This document shows positions 1 to 7,265 of a stretch of 64,000 nucleotides of DNA, piece by piece; position 1 is the first letter of the stretch; each line of letters starts with the position of its first letter. The position numbers and the translations under genes are program-made. The notes below the pieces were generated by a model. The model had not been told where the DNA came from, did not search any database, and saw only the letters and a list, made by a program, of their open reading frames with translations. Where the stretch lies: assembly GCA_002529455.1 (NCBI GenBank), contig NYMS01000048.1:549904-613903 (forward strand). Direction: 5' to 3'. The DNA comes from Glycomyces fuscus (lineage in GTDB: Bacteria; Actinomycetota; Actinomycetes; Streptosporangiales; Streptosporangiaceae).

Positions 1-620
1 GTGCTCCTCCCCGCCCGGGGGAGGTGCTCGCAGGGCGGCCCGAAGACGCCGTGCAGCGCGTCGCGGATCCTGGCGGTGCGGTCGGGGTCGCCCACCGCCG
101 ACTGGTGGATGGCCGCACCCGTGCCGGGCGCACGGCTCCCGCCCCGTCGTTCGACGCGGCCCCCGGTCCCGGTCCAGAACCAGGCCACCAGTTCCACGAG
201 GTGGTCGGGCCACTTGGGCTCCGCGGGCAGGTGCGCGCAGGGAGCGGCCAGGGGGATGCGGTCCCCGTGGGCGAGCGTGTCCGTGGTGGCCCACAGGCGT
301 TCGCGGCCGCTGACGCCGCGCGCGGAGCGCCCGGTCCGCGCCCGGGTCCCGTCGGCGTCCTTCCCGCGCTCGGTACCCGTGCGCCGGTGATGGCGCTCCA
401 CGGGCCAGCGGTGGCCGGGGGTGGTCAGCGACGAGTGCTCGCGTCCCTCCATCCGGACGAGTTCGCGTCGCATGGCGGGGAAGACGAGGACGTCCTGGAG
501 GGGTTGCCACTCCGACAGCCCCGTGCCGTGGTCGAGGGTGAGGACGACGTCCCCCGGCGCGACCTGCTGGAAGGTGCGCCACCCGTCCTCGGTGAGGATC
601 TCCGTGGCTTCGTCCACGCA
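1..620 (-). other. Intein N-terminal part (Hint splicing domain, possible degenerate LAGLIDADG region)
   Basis: Cys72 opens a block A motif, CVDEATEILTEDGWRTF, followed by GDVVLTLD. Block B follows around residue 135 as SSLTTPGHRWPV, carrying the T-x-x-H signature. After a basic linker, DHLVELVAWFWTGTGG resembles the first LAGLIDADG (DOD) homing-endonuclease helix, but its acidic catalytic residue is missing, so the nuclease may be decayed. The C-terminal His-Asn and the +1 extein residue lie to the left of the window. The insertion point directly after the conserved GWADIGY is a typical intein site, deep in a conserved block. Reading it as a free-standing Hint domain of a toxin is less likely because the flanking N-extein is an enzyme cut mid-domain. 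Confidence 0.75.
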
Positions 621-833
621 GTATCCGATGTCGGCCCAGCCCCTGGAGGGGCCGGTATGGAAGGAGCGGGTGTCACGCCAGTACCGGAGGCAGGCCGAGT
701 GGTTCTTCGCGGCCAGCCCCTGGTCGGCGCTGTCGTAGTGGATGACCAGTCCGGATCGGGGATTGGCCCGGGTCGCGGGCGAGGAACCCCATCCCAGATC
801 GGACCGAGAGACGTACTTGCTCGGTCGAGGCAT
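1..833 (-). CDS. N-acetylmuramoyl-L-alanine amidase/PGRP-like protein interrupted by an intein (3' part outside window)
   Basis: The frame starts at the ATG at 833 and stays open for 277 codons to the left edge. An in-frame stop at 846-848 makes this the first possible start. Residues 1-71 look like the start of an Amidase_2/PGRP domain: VSRSDLGWG, then GLVIHYDS, whose His is the expected first zinc ligand, then RDTRSFHTGPSRGWADIGY. In such amidases the chain would run on toward a CPHG..GRG-like block. Here Cys72 begins a typical intein N-terminal splicing domain instead. The mature enzyme would cleave the amide bond between N-acetylmuramate and the stem peptide of peptidoglycan. No signal peptide is visible, so it may be endolysin-like. 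Family assignment is from motif memory; the C-extein is not in the window, so activity and splicing are inferred. Confidence 0.78.
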   Translation of the reverse strand, partial: MPRPSKYVSRSDLGWGSSPATRANPRSGLVIHYDSADQGLAAKNHSACLRYWRDTRSFHTGPSRGWADIGYCVDEATEILTEDGWRTFQQVAPGDVVLTLDHGTGLSEWQPLQDVLVFPAMRRELVRMEGREHSSLTTPGHRWPVERHHRRTGTERGKDADGTRARTGRSARGVSGRERLWATTDTLAHGDRIPLAAPCAHLPAEPKWPDHLVELVAWFWTGTGGRVERRGGSRAPGTGAAIHQSAVGDPDRTARIRDALHGVFGPPCEHLPRAGRS

Positions 834-987
834 GGACCCATTGTGTCAAGGCGACACTCCGAAGGGTAGGGGGTTGGTTACTTTGGGTAGAAAAGTCCTT
901 GTTGTCGGCCACCAGGTGTGGCGGAGCCCCCGTGCCCGGTGCCCTCTGCGGCACGATGGTGGCCGATCCGAACCCGGGAGGTCACCA

Positions 988-2481
988 GTGCGCTCCGCAC
1001 ACACCGCGAACGCCGTCCGCGAGGCCGAGCACGCGCTCATGGCGCGCCTGCCCGACGGGGTCCTCATGCGCAGGGCCGCGACCGGGCTCGCCGTCGAGTG
1101 CGCGCGGCTCCTGCCCCGCGTGTACGGGGCGCGGATCGTCCTCATGGTCGGCGGCGGCGACAACGGCGGCGACGCGCTGTACGCGGGCGCCGCGCTGGCC
1201 GCCCGCGGCGCGGCCGTACGTGCCCTGATCGCCGGGCGGCACGCCCACGAGGGCGGGATCGCCGCGCTGAGGGCGGCGGGCGGGCGGGTCCGGTGGTTCA
1301 CCGACTCCCCGGCCGACGAGGGCGACCTGTTCGGGGCCGACCTCGTCGTGGACGGGCTCGTGGGCATCGGCGGAAGCGGCGGCCTGCGCAGGCCGCACTC
1401 CACCCTGGCCCTGCTCGCGGCCGACGCGCCCGCCCCCGTGGTCGCCGTCGACCTGCCCAGCGGGGTGGACGCCGACACCGGCGAGGTGGCCGGGCACGCC
1501 GTCCGCGCCGACGTCACCGTCACCTTCGGCACCCACAAACCGGGCCTGTTCGTCGATCCGGGGGCCGAGCGCGCGGGCCGGGTCCACCTCGTGGACATCG
1601 GGCTGTACCCCGAGCTGCCCGGACCCGACCTGGTCCGCCCTCAGGCCGTGGACATCGCCTCGCTCCTGCCGGCCGCCGGGGCGGAGGCGGACAAGTACCG
1701 GCGGGGCGTCCTCGCCGTCCGGGCGGGCTCCGACCGCTACCGGGGCGCCGCCGTCCTGTGCGTGGGCGGAGCGCTGCGCACCGGGGTCGGCATGGTGCGC
1801 TACGGGGGCGGGCCGACCGTGGTCGACCAGGTGCTCGCCCACTGGCCGGAGACCGTCGCCAGCCTCCTCGACCCGCAGAACAGCACCGACCTGTCGCCCG
1901 GGCGGGTGTCCGCCGTCGTCGTCGGCTCCGGCCGGGGCACGCATCCGGCCAACGCCGACGAGCTCCGCGCGGTCCTGGACAGCGACGTCCCGGTGCTGGT
2001 GGACGCCGACGGGCTCACCCTGCTCACCGGGGACTGGGGCGAACCGCTGTGCGAGCTGCTCCGGGAGCGGGAGGCGCACACGCTGCTGACGCCGCACGCC
2101 GGGGAGCTGGCCCGGATGCTGGGGGCCGACCGGGAGGACGTCGAGGCCCGGCGTCTGGAGCACGTGGCCCGCGCCCGCGACCGCTTCGGGTGCACGGTCC
2201 TGCTCAAGGGCTCGACCACGGTGATCGCGCACCCGGGCGCGCCGGTGGTCGCCAACCCGACCGGAACGCCGCTGCTGGCCACGGCGGGGACCGGGGACGT
2301 GCTCTCGGGGGTGGCCGGTGCGCTCCTGGCCGCCGGGCTGCCCGCCCGGGAGGCGGCGACGTGCGGTGCCTACCTGCACGGACGCGCCGCCTCGCTGGCC
2401 CGGGGCGGCGCCCCGATCAGCGCGTCCGACCTGCTGGAGGGACTGCCGCTCGCGATCGCGGAGGTCCGCGGGGCGGCCTGA
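988..2481 (+). CDS. nnr: Bifunctional NAD(P)H-hydrate epimerase / ADP-dependent (S)-NAD(P)H-hydrate dehydratase
   Basis: This 497-residue enzyme repairs hydrated NADH and NADPH: the N-terminal half epimerises R and S forms and the C-terminal half dehydrates the S form with ADP. Residues about 1-215 form the YjeF_N epimerase with VGGGDNGGDALYAG near residue 53 and VAVDLPSGVDADTG. Residues about 225-495 form the ribokinase-like dehydratase with TPHAGELARML near 366 and TAGTGDVLSGV near 430. The GTG at 988 follows GGGAGG at 975-980, which decides the start; the open frame further upstream lacks such a site. The length is normal for the fused form. It appears monocistronic. Confidence 0.93.
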   Translation: MRSAHTANAVREAEHALMARLPDGVLMRRAATGLAVECARLLPRVYGARIVLMVGGGDNGGDALYAGAALAARGAAVRALIAGRHAHEGGIAALRAAGGRVRWFTDSPADEGDLFGADLVVDGLVGIGGSGGLRRPHSTLALLAADAPAPVVAVDLPSGVDADTGEVAGHAVRADVTVTFGTHKPGLFVDPGAERAGRVHLVDIGLYPELPGPDLVRPQAVDIASLLPAAGAEADKYRRGVLAVRAGSDRYRGAAVLCVGGALRTGVGMVRYGGGPTVVDQVLAHWPETVASLLDPQNSTDLSPGRVSAVVVGSGRGTHPANADELRAVLDSDVPVLVDADGLTLLTGDWGEPLCELLREREAHTLLTPHAGELARMLGADREDVEARRLEHVARARDRFGCTVLLKGSTTVIAHPGAPVVANPTGTPLLATAGTGDVLSGVAGALLAAGLPAREAATCGAYLHGRAASLARGGAPISASDLLEGLPLAIAEVRGAA

Positions 2482-2714
2482 GGAGGAGCCGGGCCGCGCC
2501 GGTCCGTGGCGCGGGCGTCGTGGATGCAGCGGCCTGCTCCGTCGCACCGCACGGGCCCGCTTCGCGGCAGCCCCCGTGCCGGGCGGACGGCGCCGTTCGC
2601 GGCGGGCTGTCCGGCCGCGGGGGTGCGGGACCGCCGTGGGATGCTGGGACCCCCTCACCCGAACGGACGGGCATCCCCCATGTCTCCCGCCCCCGCGCCC
2701 CCGGCCGGTGCCGC

Positions 2715-3560
2715 GTGATCACCGCGGCGGTCCTCCTCACGCTGTTCCTCGTCGGAACCCCGATCGCGCTGTACGCGGAGACGCGCCGCGTCGCCGCCCG
2801 CCGTGACGGCGGGGCGGATGTCCGCGCGGGGCTGTGGCGCGCCGCCGTCCGGGTCACCCGGTTCCCCCGCTCGTACGCGCGGTTGTGGTGGGGGCTTCTC
2901 GCCGGTGCGTGCGTCGTCCTCTGCGCGCGCGAGGGCACTCCCGCTTCCGGGGCGGCGGGGCTCGTCCTCCTGGGCGTGTGGGGGCCGCCCTCGGGGCCGT
3001 CCGACGGTTTCCTGTTCCGCCACCGGACCGGCCGGGGGACCGGCGACCGGTCCGCATCCTTCGCACCGGTCGCCCTGTACCGCCGCCGCGTCCGGGTCTG
3101 GGGCGTCGCCGCGGTGCTGGCGATGGCGGTGCTGTCCGCCGTGCTGGTGACCAGCACGGGGGAGAGCGGTTGGTACGCGTGGGCGGCGGTCCCCCTACCG
3201 GTCCTCGGACTGGTGCTCTGGCAGCGGACGGTCTATCCGGAGGTCCGCCTGTCCGGGACGCGCCTGCTGCTGAAGCGGTACGCCGCCTGGGTCTCCGTAC
3301 CCGTGGAGCGGGTCGCGCGGGTGGACGCCGGGAACGGGGTCGCCGTCCACTTCACCGACGGAGGGGCGTTCTGTTCGAGGGCCTGGGGGAGCACTCCGGC
3401 CCGCGACGAGGAAGCGGCCCGGCGGATCACCCGGTTCGTCCGGGAGGCGCGTGGGAGGGTGTCCCCGTCCGCCGACCGTTCCCTGGAGTGGGGCAGGGAC
3501 CTCGTGGCGGGCCCGTTCTGGGTGTGGCTCGGGCTCGTGCTCGCCTGGTTCCCCGTCTGA
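2715..3560 (+). CDS. Conserved membrane protein of unknown function
   Basis: I do not recognise this 281-residue protein. From the GTG at 2715 it opens with a hydrophobic segment (AAVLLTLFLVGTPIALYA), followed by about four more segments near residues 55-95 and 135-180, and ends with a hydrophobic FWVWLGLVLAWFPV. Between the fourth segment and the end lies a soluble stretch beginning VYPEVRLSGTRLLLKRYAAWVSVPVERVARVD. It has the alternating pattern of a bacterial PH-like or DUF-type beta domain, but that is only an impression. The start is chosen where the hydrophobic N-terminus begins; the ribosome site is weak. It ends 12 bp before the convergent NUDIX gene. Confidence 0.6.
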   Translation: MITAAVLLTLFLVGTPIALYAETRRVAARRDGGADVRAGLWRAAVRVTRFPRSYARLWWGLLAGACVVLCAREGTPASGAAGLVLLGVWGPPSGPSDGFLFRHRTGRGTGDRSASFAPVALYRRRVRVWGVAAVLAMAVLSAVLVTSTGESGWYAWAAVPLPVLGLVLWQRTVYPEVRLSGTRLLLKRYAAWVSVPVERVARVDAGNGVAVHFTDGGAFCSRAWGSTPARDEEAARRITRFVREARGRVSPSADRSLEWGRDLVAGPFWVWLGLVLAWFPV

Positions 3561-3572
3561 TCCGCGCGCCGC

Positions 3573-4061
3573 TCAGAGCGCGCGGGCGGCGTCGAGGCCG
3601 CGCTGCACGATGTCGGTGATGAAGTAGTCGCCCGGGTCGCGGTCGTCGCGCAGCCGGTGCACCAGGGAGTCGTCCACCCACAGGAACTCGGTGTGCTTGC
3701 CCGGCTCCAGGCGGGGCGCGTCCAGGTCCCCCTCCACCCGCACCAGGTAGTCCACCTCGTGCCGGGTCACGCCGTCCCCGGGGTCCCAGTCCAGCCGGAA
3801 CAGCTCGGCCAGCACTCCGGTCAGCCGCCAGCCGGTCTCCTCCCCGACCTCGCGCGCCAGCCCCTCCAGCATGGTCTCGCCCTGTTCGACGTGCCCGCCC
3901 ACGATGTCCCAGCAGTGCGGGAACACCTTGCGGGTGGGGGACCGGCGCTGGGCGAAGACCCTTCCCCGGCCGTCGGCGATCACCGCGCCCGCCACGTGGG
4001 TCCGACCGTCGGCGGTGTCGGGGAACCCGATCCCCGGGGCCACCGTGATGCCTGTGCTCAT
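3573..4061 (-). CDS. NUDIX hydrolase
   Basis: This 162-residue protein is a small NUDIX pyrophosphohydrolase that would cleave a nucleoside diphosphate linked to some moiety X, or sanitise nucleotides. The substrate cannot be read from sequence. A complete Nudix box lies at residues 56-78 (G-x5-E-x7-REVGEETG), inside a core that begins THVAGAVIADGRGRVFAQRR. Its ATG overlaps the stop of the upstream TetR gene in an ATGA junction at 4058-4061, so the two are translationally coupled and probably co-transcribed from the TetR promoter. The start is firm because of this overlap and because the conserved core begins about 20 residues later. Confidence 0.88.
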   Translation of the reverse strand: MSTGITVAPGIGFPDTADGRTHVAGAVIADGRGRVFAQRRSPTRKVFPHCWDIVGGHVEQGETMLEGLAREVGEETGWRLTGVLAELFRLDWDPGDGVTRHEVDYLVRVEGDLDAPRLEPGKHTEFLWVDDSLVHRLRDDRDPGDYFITDIVQRGLDAARAL

Positions 4062-4720
4062 GCGTCCTCCTCGTCCGCGGGCAAGCCTACGTCCCGGCCC
4101 CGGCGGGGCAGGCGCAGCGTCAGCAGCTTCGCCCGCGGGGCCAGCCCCCGGGCCAGGTCGAACACCGCCTCGGTGCGCGAGTGGTCCTCGTCCAGCACCG
4201 AGAACAGGTTCACCCCCAGGTAGAACGTGATCGCCCCGTAGGCCACCTCGCGTGCGGGCAGCAGCCTGCCCAGGGCGGATCCGCCCAGGACGCGGTTCCA
4301 CTCCTGCTCGATGAAGGCGATCCACGGCTCGGAGCGGTCCCGGATCTGCGTGCGCAGCTCCGGCTTGGTGACGGCGGCCGCCACCAGCTCGGAGAACTCG
4401 GTGATGTAGCCGCGCTCCAGGTCGGTCCGGTAGATGCGCATCGCCGCCTCCACCAGCTCCTCCAGGGTGTTCGCCCGCGCCGCGACCTCCCGGTACATGG
4501 CCATGCGCTCGGCGCTGGAGCGGTCCAGCGCCGCCAGCAGCAGCTGGTCGACCCCGCCGAAGTGGTAGAAGACCAGCGCCGAGTTGGCCTCCGCGCGCGC
4601 GGCGATGGCGCGCGCCGACGCCCCGGTGTACCCCTCCTCGCGCACGATCTCGCTGGCGGCGGCCAGGAGCCGCTCCCTGGTCTCCTCGCTCGTGCGCCGT
4701 CCTCCGCCGCCCTTGGCCAT
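4058..4720 (-). CDS. TetR/AcrR-family transcriptional regulator
   Basis: This 220-residue regulator has an N-terminal helix-turn-helix (TREGRLLAA-like helix, then GYTGASARAIAARAEANSAL and VFYHFGG, residues about 15-60) typical of TetR proteins. A ligand-binding helical domain follows. The ATG at 4720 has an excellent upstream site (AAGGAGGG at 4723-4730), preferred over the codon at 4753. The divergent gene pair at 4812-7069 begins 90 bp away, and two dyads that fit a TetR operator lie between them. By family logic it represses both itself and that pair and is released by a small ligand; the ligand is unknown. The downstream NUDIX gene overlaps its stop codon. Confidence 0.9.
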   Translation of the reverse strand: MAKGGGGRRTSEETRERLLAAASEIVREEGYTGASARAIAARAEANSALVFYHFGGVDQLLLAALDRSSAERMAMYREVAARANTLEELVEAAMRIYRTDLERGYITEFSELVAAAVTKPELRTQIRDRSEPWIAFIEQEWNRVLGGSALGRLLPAREVAYGAITFYLGVNLFSVLDEDHSRTEAVFDLARGLAPRAKLLTLRLPRRGRDVGLPADEEDA

Positions 4721-4755
4721 GGCCCTCCTTGCTCCCGGGAAGGTTTTCAGCATAC

Positions 4756-4777
4756 GGTTTAATCAGGTGATTAAACC
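4756..4777. promoter_or_regulatory. Perfect 10-bp inverted repeat, candidate TetR operator
   Basis: GGTTTAATCA and TGATTAAACC are perfect reverse complements separated by GG. The site is AT-rich in a GC-rich region and lies between the divergent TetR start (4720) and the start at 4812. Size and position are those of a TetR-family operator; binding is inferred. Confidence 0.7.
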
Positions 4778-4779
4778 AA

Positions 4780-4792
4780 GCGATTTAATCGC
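4780..4792. promoter_or_regulatory. Second dyad GCGATT-T-AATCGC, candidate operator
   Basis: A perfect 6-bp inverted repeat around a single T, 2 bp after the first palindrome. It shares the TTTAATC core with the first site, suggesting a second, lower-affinity position for the same regulator. Confidence 0.5.
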
Positions 4793-4811
4793 ATGCCGAA
4801 GGAGTTCCCCC

Positions 4812-5777
4812 GTGCCCCGAAGCGACTCCCCGCCGCCCTCCCGGGCGCGTTTACTGCTCGCCGCCCTGGTCCTGGCCGCCTTCGCCGCCCTGCTGGCGCT
4901 GCGCGTCCACCACTGGGGCGGCCTGGACCAGACCGCCCTGTTCTACGTCGGACTGCCCGCGACGATCGCCCTGCTCGTGGTGCTCACCGTGCGGGCCCGC
5001 AGCGCCATGGGCGTCACCATGGCCGCCACCACCGTCTGCCTGGCACTGGCCGGGCCCCTCCTCGGTGAGGGCATGGTCTGCCTGCTCATCGCCGCGCCGC
5101 TGGTCTACGGGGTCGTCGCCGTGGTCGCCTGGACGGCCGGGGCGCTCGTCACGTGGCGGAACCGCTCCCGGCACGCCCTGCTCGCGGTGCCGCTGCTGTT
5201 CGCGCTGGCCCTGGAGGGCGTCGCCGGAACCTCCCTGCTGCCGCGGGAGGACCGCGGGGAGGGCCACGTCCTGGTCGCCGCCACCGCGCAGAGCGTCGCC
5301 GCCGCCCTGGCCGCCCCGCCCGAGTACGCCGCCCCCGACGCGCTCCTCCTCCGGGCCGTGCCCTTCCCCGAGCCCGTCTCGGCCTCCGGCGAGGGCCTGG
5401 CGGTCGGCGACACCCGGCTCGTCCGCTTCACCCCGCGCCGCACGCTGGAGTTCGGCGCCGAGCCCACGCCGCGCCACATGGCGCTCCGGATCACCGAGAG
5501 CGAGGTCCGCGAGGACGGCGGGCGCGTGGTGTTCGAGGTGGTCGAGGACACCGCCTTCGCGAACTGGATGGACATGCGCGGGGCCGAGGCCGTGTGGCAC
5601 GCCGACGGCGAGGGAACCCGCCTGGCCTGGTCGATCGACTACGAGCGCACCTACGAGCCCTCCTGGTACTTCGGGCCGGTCCAGTCCTACGCGACCGACC
5701 TGGCCGCCGAGTACCTCGCCGCCACCTTCGGCACCGCGGCCGCCCTCGGCACCTCCGCTCCGGAGGGCTCCCGATGA
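4812..5777 (+). CDS. Membrane-anchored SRPBCC (polyketide cyclase-like) protein
   Basis: This 321-residue protein has four or five hydrophobic segments in residues about 15-130 (ARLLLAALVLAAFAALLALRV is the first) and a soluble C-terminal domain from about residue 160. The domain starts AVPFPEPVSASGEG and contains VRFTPRRTLEF, VFEVVEDTAFANWM and RLAWSIDYERTY, the strand pattern of SRPBCC/START-like ligand-binding folds. The GTG at 4812 follows AAGGAG at 4798-4803. The next gene starts inside its stop codon (ATGA at 5774), so the two form an operon, probably controlled by the divergent TetR regulator. A role in binding or modifying a membrane lipid or polyketide is a guess. Confidence 0.72.
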   Translation: MPRSDSPPPSRARLLLAALVLAAFAALLALRVHHWGGLDQTALFYVGLPATIALLVVLTVRARSAMGVTMAATTVCLALAGPLLGEGMVCLLIAAPLVYGVVAVVAWTAGALVTWRNRSRHALLAVPLLFALALEGVAGTSLLPREDRGEGHVLVAATAQSVAAALAAPPEYAAPDALLLRAVPFPEPVSASGEGLAVGDTRLVRFTPRRTLEFGAEPTPRHMALRITESEVREDGGRVVFEVVEDTAFANWMDMRGAEAVWHADGEGTRLAWSIDYERTYEPSWYFGPVQSYATDLAAEYLAATFGTAAALGTSAPEGSR

Positions 5778-7069
5778 CCCCGGAGCTCCCCGCGGCGCTG
5801 GTCCGCGGCGTCGGCCTGTTCGCCCCGCTGCTCCTGCTGGCCGGGCTGTGCCTGTGGCGCGCGCCCCGTCCGCGCGAGGTCGCGGCGATGCTGGTGGCCG
5901 GGACGTGGGCCCTGCTCACGCTCGTCCCGCTCAACCTGTACGCGCTGCGCGCGGGCTGGTGGTCCTTCCACGCCGAGGGAGCGGTGTGGCTCGGCATGCC
6001 GGTGGACCTGCTGCTGGCCTGGGCGGTGCTGTGGGGGGCCCTGCCCGCGCTGCTGCTGCGCCTGCTGCCGGTCCCGCTGCTCAGCGGCCTGCTCGTGTGG
6101 GTGGACGTCATCGTCATGCCGCTCGCCGAACCCGTCGTGGTGCTCAGCCCCCTCTGGCTGCTCGGCGAGTTCGTCGGTTCGGCGCTGTGCCTGATCCCCG
6201 CGCTGCTGCTGGCCTACTGGACGCGCACGGGCCAGCTGGTGCACGCCCGGATGTGGGCGCAGGCGCTCCTGGCCTTCGGGGTCATGGTGGTCCTGCCGCT
6301 GGCCGCGCTGGACGCCCTGCCGGGCCCGGCCGCGGCCTTCACCGCCGCCCAGCTCCTGGCCCCGGCGTGCCTGCCGGGCCTGGCGGCGGCCCGCGAGTTC
6401 GCGAGGGTGGGCGGCGGCACCCCGCTGCCCTTCGACCCGCCGTCGCGGCTGGTCACCAGCGGCCCCTACGCCTACATGCGCAACCCGATGCAGGCCACCG
6501 TCGTCGCGGTGTACCTGGTCCTGGCCCCGGTGACCGGGAACCCCTGGCTGCTGTTCGGCGCGCTCGCCGCGCTCGCCTACGGCGCCGGGTTCGCCTCGTG
6601 GCACGAGGGAGGCCAGTTGCGCGCGGCGTTCGGGAGGGAGTGGGAGGACTACCGGGCGGGCGTGCGCTCCTGGCTGCCCCGGTGGCGTCCGTGGCCCGGC
6701 CGCGCGCCGGGCACGCTGTACGTGGCCGCGGACTGCGCCATGTGCCGGGGCCTGGGCGGCTGGCTGGCCGCCCGCGCGCCGGTGGCGCTGGAGCTGCGGC
6801 CGGCGGCGGAGCACCCCGAGGTGCTGTACCGCCTCGCCTACGAGGCTCCCGGGGGCCTGCGCTGGAGCGGGGTGTCGGCGCTGGCCCGGGCGCTGGAGCA
6901 CCTGCACCTGGGATGGGCGTTCGCGGGGTGGGCGCTCGACCTGCCCGGGGCGCGGCACTTCGCGCAGCTGTGCGCGGACGCCTTCGGCGCCGGGCCGCGG
7001 CCCTCGCGCGGACCCCTCGGCGAACGGGGCGCCGGGGAGGAGGCGCCCGCGCGCCGCGCGCGGGTGTGA
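5774..7069 (+). CDS. Membrane ICMT/PEMT-like methyltransferase fused to a DCC (DUF393) thioredoxin-like domain
   Basis: This 431-residue protein has about eight membrane segments in its first 230 residues. An isoprenylcysteine methyltransferase-like core follows: RLVTSGPYAYMRNPMQATVV (residues about 230-255) and then WHEGGQLRAAFGREWEDYRAGV, the usual membrane methyltransferase signature. From about residue 312 the chain runs LYVAADCAMCRGLGGWL, the DCxxC of the DCC family, with the following 100 residues matching that fold. Such a fusion would place a redox-active or thiol-binding domain after a methyltransferase. Substrate is unknown. It overlaps the stop of the SRPBCC gene, so the two are translationally coupled. 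Confidence 0.72.
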   Translation: MTPELPAALVRGVGLFAPLLLLAGLCLWRAPRPREVAAMLVAGTWALLTLVPLNLYALRAGWWSFHAEGAVWLGMPVDLLLAWAVLWGALPALLLRLLPVPLLSGLLVWVDVIVMPLAEPVVVLSPLWLLGEFVGSALCLIPALLLAYWTRTGQLVHARMWAQALLAFGVMVVLPLAALDALPGPAAAFTAAQLLAPACLPGLAAAREFARVGGGTPLPFDPPSRLVTSGPYAYMRNPMQATVVAVYLVLAPVTGNPWLLFGALAALAYGAGFASWHEGGQLRAAFGREWEDYRAGVRSWLPRWRPWPGRAPGTLYVAADCAMCRGLGGWLAARAPVALELRPAAEHPEVLYRLAYEAPGGLRWSGVSALARALEHLHLGWAFAGWALDLPGARHFAQLCADAFGAGPRPSRGPLGERGAGEEAPARRARV

Positions 7070-7174
7070 GGACGGACGGCGCCCGTACGCGCCCCCCGGC
7101 CGGTGGACCCGCCGCCGGCCTCCGCCGCGGTCCGCGGGCCCCACGGCGGCCTCCCCGGCCGGGCGGCCCACCGT

Positions 7175-7180
7175 TATGCT
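7175..7180 (+). promoter_or_regulatory. -10 element TATGCT upstream of the PrsW-like gene
   Basis: TATGCT fits the actinomycete TANNNT consensus and lies about 85 bp before the ATG at 7266. No convincing -35 box is visible 17 bp upstream, so the call is tentative. Confidence 0.35.
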
Positions 7181-7265
7181 CGGTCGGGCCGATCCGTCCG
7201 GAAGGCGGCGGAAGCGGCCCCGCCGCCCCCGCCCCCCGAGTCCGCCCCCAGGCACGAGGTGACCC

